Source: Gammaproteobacteria bacterium
Lineage (GTDB): Bacteria; Pseudomonadota; Gammaproteobacteria; Natronospirales; REEB76
Length of the DNA: 14,231 nucleotides
Direction: 5' to 3'
NCBI GenBank assembly: GCA_027317045.1
Contig: DAHVFI010000091.1
Location: 1 to 14,231, forward strand
Of this stretch, positions 12,846-14,231 are shown in pieces. Both the position numbers and the translations under genes were made by a program. Positions within the stretch are counted from its first letter, which is position 1. Every line of letters begins with the position of its first letter. The notes beneath the pieces were generated by a model. The model was not told the DNA's origin, ran no database searches, and saw only the letters and a program-made list of their open reading frames with translations.

Positions 12846-13543
12846 AAACCCTCGGTCTCATTGGCGGCATGAGCTGGGAATCCACCGCGCATTACTACAC
12901 GCGCATCAACCAGTTGGTGGCGCAGCGGCTCGGCGGCCTGCATTCCGCCCAATTGTTGCTCTACAGCATCGAATTCGACGCGCTGCAGAAATTGCAGCAT
13001 GCCGACGACTGGCGCGGCGCGGCGCGATTGCTGGTGGATGCCGCCCGGCGTCTGGCGCGCGCCGGCGCCGACGGTCTCGTCATTTGTGCCAACACCATGC
13101 ATCGGGTGGCACCCGAGATCGAAGCGGCCGTGCAGCTCCCGCTCATTCATGTCGCCGATGCCACGGCCCAGGCGATAAAACACAAGGGCCTGCAGACGGT
13201 GGCCCTGCTGGGTACGCGCTTCACCATGGAGAATGACTTCTACCGGGAGCGGTTGCAGCACCGCCACGGTTTGCGGGTGAGCATCCCGGATGAGGCCGAA
13301 CGCCGGACGCTGCATCGCATCATTTTCGAGGAACTGTGCAAAGGCGAGTTACGGACGGACTCCCAGGAAATTTTCTATAGGATCATTGCGCGTCTCGGCG
13401 CCGCCGGTGCCGAAGGCGCCATCCTCGGGTGCACCGAATTCACGCTGTTCGGCGTTGCGGAGAAATCCGCCATCCCGCTGTTCGACACCACTGAAATCCA
13501 TGCACGCGCGGCAGTGGCGTGGGCATTGGGCGACAACCCTTAG
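12842..13543 (+). CDS. Aspartate/glutamate racemase family protein
   Basis: A 233-aa cytoplasmic enzyme of the cofactor-independent Asp/Glu racemase family. It begins MKTLGLIGGMSWESTAHYY, a hallmark of the YgeA/aspartate racemase group, and has the two catalytic cysteines in ICANTMH (C82) and GCTEF (C197), plus FDTTEIHARAAV near the end. These enzymes invert amino acid stereochemistry by two-base deprotonation-reprotonation, usually of free Asp, Glu or related amino acids. The start overlaps the GMC oxidoreductase stop in an ATGA junction, so the two are translationally coupled and should act in one pathway. The length is normal and both cysteines are present, so it is probably active. In a peptide locus it might supply a D-amino acid or modify a building block; this is inference. 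Confidence 0.9.
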   Translation: MKTLGLIGGMSWESTAHYYTRINQLVAQRLGGLHSAQLLLYSIEFDALQKLQHADDWRGAARLLVDAARRLARAGADGLVICANTMHRVAPEIEAAVQLPLIHVADATAQAIKHKGLQTVALLGTRFTMENDFYRERLQHRHGLRVSIPDEAERRTLHRIIFEELCKGELRTDSQEIFYRIIARLGAAGAEGAILGCTEFTLFGVAEKSAIPLFDTTEIHARAAVAWALGDNP

Positions 13544-13956
13544 CGGCTGCCTGTAACACCCGGTGGCCGCAATCATCCAGCCCGCGTACCTGGATATCTG
13601 TTTGGCAATGTCTAATCCAGCAGTGCGGATTTTCATGTGGGCGCCTGCTCTCAGGTGATGTGGAATTGCCACTTCTTCACTCTGCCACAGCACAATACCG
13701 ACTTGAGAGGAGTGGGTCTCGATAGCGCCTCAAAAACCTCTCTCGCCTTGGGAGAGAGTCCCGCAGGGCGGGTGAGGGCGGATTCGATGCCAGGTTCCTG
13801 CGATTATTAGCCTTACCCCCTCTACCGGAGGATGAGTGTATTAAGCCACGATCCAGATATTTTTAAGAGTAGTGTAGTTTTTATAATGACAGAGGCGATA
13901 TGGATGTCGGCGGAAATCTGAGGGTTACCGATGGAACGTGATATTGGCGTCGCGGA
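13544..13956. other. Gene-free stretch
   Basis: About 410 bases between the convergent racemase and EAL genes. No gene is supported: the frames are short and lack ribosome binding sites. It contains one hairpin repeat (13737-13779, listed separately) and a lone TATAAT at 13882-13887 without a -35 box or a following gene. Confidence 0.5.
13737..13779. repeat. Common intergenic hairpin repeat
   Basis: CTCTCTC (13738-13744) pairs perfectly with GAGAGAG (13752-13758) across a 7-base loop, followed by TCCCGCAGGGCGGGTGAGGG. This CTCTCxCCTTGGGAGAG...GGGTGAGGG pattern is a frequent intergenic element in proteobacterial genomes. It lies between convergent genes and could also help termination on either strand. 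Confidence 0.6.
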
Positions 13957-14231
13957 TCAGGATTTGCCCCTTTCGAGCCGCAACTGCGCCTGGGCGGCCG
14001 GTTCCAGCACCGGCCGTGGCGTCTTGAGCCAGCGTTCAAATTCGCGCAGCGGCAGAGGCCGGCTGGTGAGATAACCCTGGAAACCATGGCAGCCCAGGGC
14101 AGCCAGCGCCAGCCGCTGTGCTTCGGTTTCCACGCCTTCGGCGATGACATACAGTCCCATGTGGTGCGCCATGGCGATGATGGTGCTGATGAACTGGTCG
14201 GGGGGGGCAAGACGCATCTCGCTGATGAAGA
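13957..14231 (-). CDS. C-terminal part of an EAL-domain (c-di-GMP phosphodiesterase-type) protein (partial)
   Basis: The frame is open to the window's right edge, so the N-terminal part lies outside. The visible 91 residues are the end of an EAL domain: after FISEM and the linker LAPPDQF comes the helix STIIAMAHHMGLYVIAEGVE, then the catalytic-loop motif EGVETEAQ, and GCHGFQGYLTSRPLPLREFE, the classic end of the fold. EAL domains hydrolyse cyclic di-GMP to pGpG. The E of EGVET and the QGYxxSRPLP signature are present, but the EAL motif itself and most metal ligands are out of view, so activity cannot be judged. A short polar tail (about 25 residues) follows the domain. The protein may also carry GGDEF or sensor domains upstream. 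Confidence 0.9.
   Translation of the reverse strand, partial: FISEMRLAPPDQFISTIIAMAHHMGLYVIAEGVETEAQRLALAALGCHGFQGYLTSRPLPLREFERWLKTPRPVLEPAAQAQLRLERGKS

Noticed and set aside
12233..13543. 436-codon reading of the racemase frame starting inside the oxidoreductase gene
   Set aside because: The upstream part is an out-of-frame reading of the GMC gene; the true racemase start is the ATG at 12842 with the MKTLGLIGGMS family N-terminus.
9413..13543. A mycofactocin or PQQ biosynthesis locus
   Set aside because: There is no radical SAM enzyme, and the 49-aa peptide lacks the mycofactocin C-terminal CGVY-type end and the PQQ precursor's Glu-Tyr pattern; only the GMC and PqqD-like parts are reminiscent.
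13882..13887. TATAAT on the plus strand near the EAL gene end
   Set aside because: No -35 box at proper spacing and no plus-strand gene follows.

Overview
The window looks like an accessory region of a moderately GC-rich gammaproteobacterial chromosome. I infer this from the gene content (HigB/HigA, Doc, PilZ, EAL, DUF5062-like and GIY-YIG proteins) and from REP-like repeats of the GTGGGAGCGGC type, which are common in Xanthomonadales-like and Pseudomonas-like genomes. The exact order cannot be named from sequence alone. No rRNA, tRNA or CRISPR array was seen.

Left part (1-3867), a defence and toxin-antitoxin neighbourhood. It opens with the last 50 codons of what is probably a type I restriction R subunit. 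After a gap with decayed repeats come higB-higA, a TumA-like antitoxin with no visible toxin, a small PilZ (c-di-GMP) protein, and, on the minus strand, an AbrB/MazE-type antitoxin with a Doc/Fic toxin. The last pair sits between two diverged direct copies of an unrecognised small membrane protein gene. Both copies are broken by single-base deletions.

Middle (4505-9058). A large secreted beta-propeller protein of the sortilin/BNR type (1,061 aa) is followed by a tandem pair of small genes. The second (86 aa) looks intact and DUF5062-like. The first is a shortened paralogue carrying a 51-nt in-frame insertion. REP-like hairpins, two doubtful tiny ORFs and a GIY-YIG nuclease-family gene follow.

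Right part (9413-13543), the most interesting piece. A promoter and structured leader precede a 49-aa peptide with a near-perfect ribosome binding site. Next comes a hairpin-plus-eight-T terminator, then a LpxL-like acyltransferase fused to a C-terminal PqqD-like (RiPP recognition element-like) domain, a GMC flavin oxidoreductase, and an aspartate/glutamate racemase coupled by an ATGA overlap. A short, strongly translated peptide with an attenuating terminator, a peptide-binding domain and tailoring-type enzymes is the architecture of a ribosomally made, modified peptide (RiPP) locus. I infer a possible new lipidated-RiPP class; no product can be proved from the sequence. The acyltransferase has H-X4-R where the family normally has H-X4-D/E.

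The window ends with a gene-free stretch containing one common hairpin repeat, then the C-terminal part of an EAL-domain (c-di-GMP phosphodiesterase-type) protein on the minus strand.
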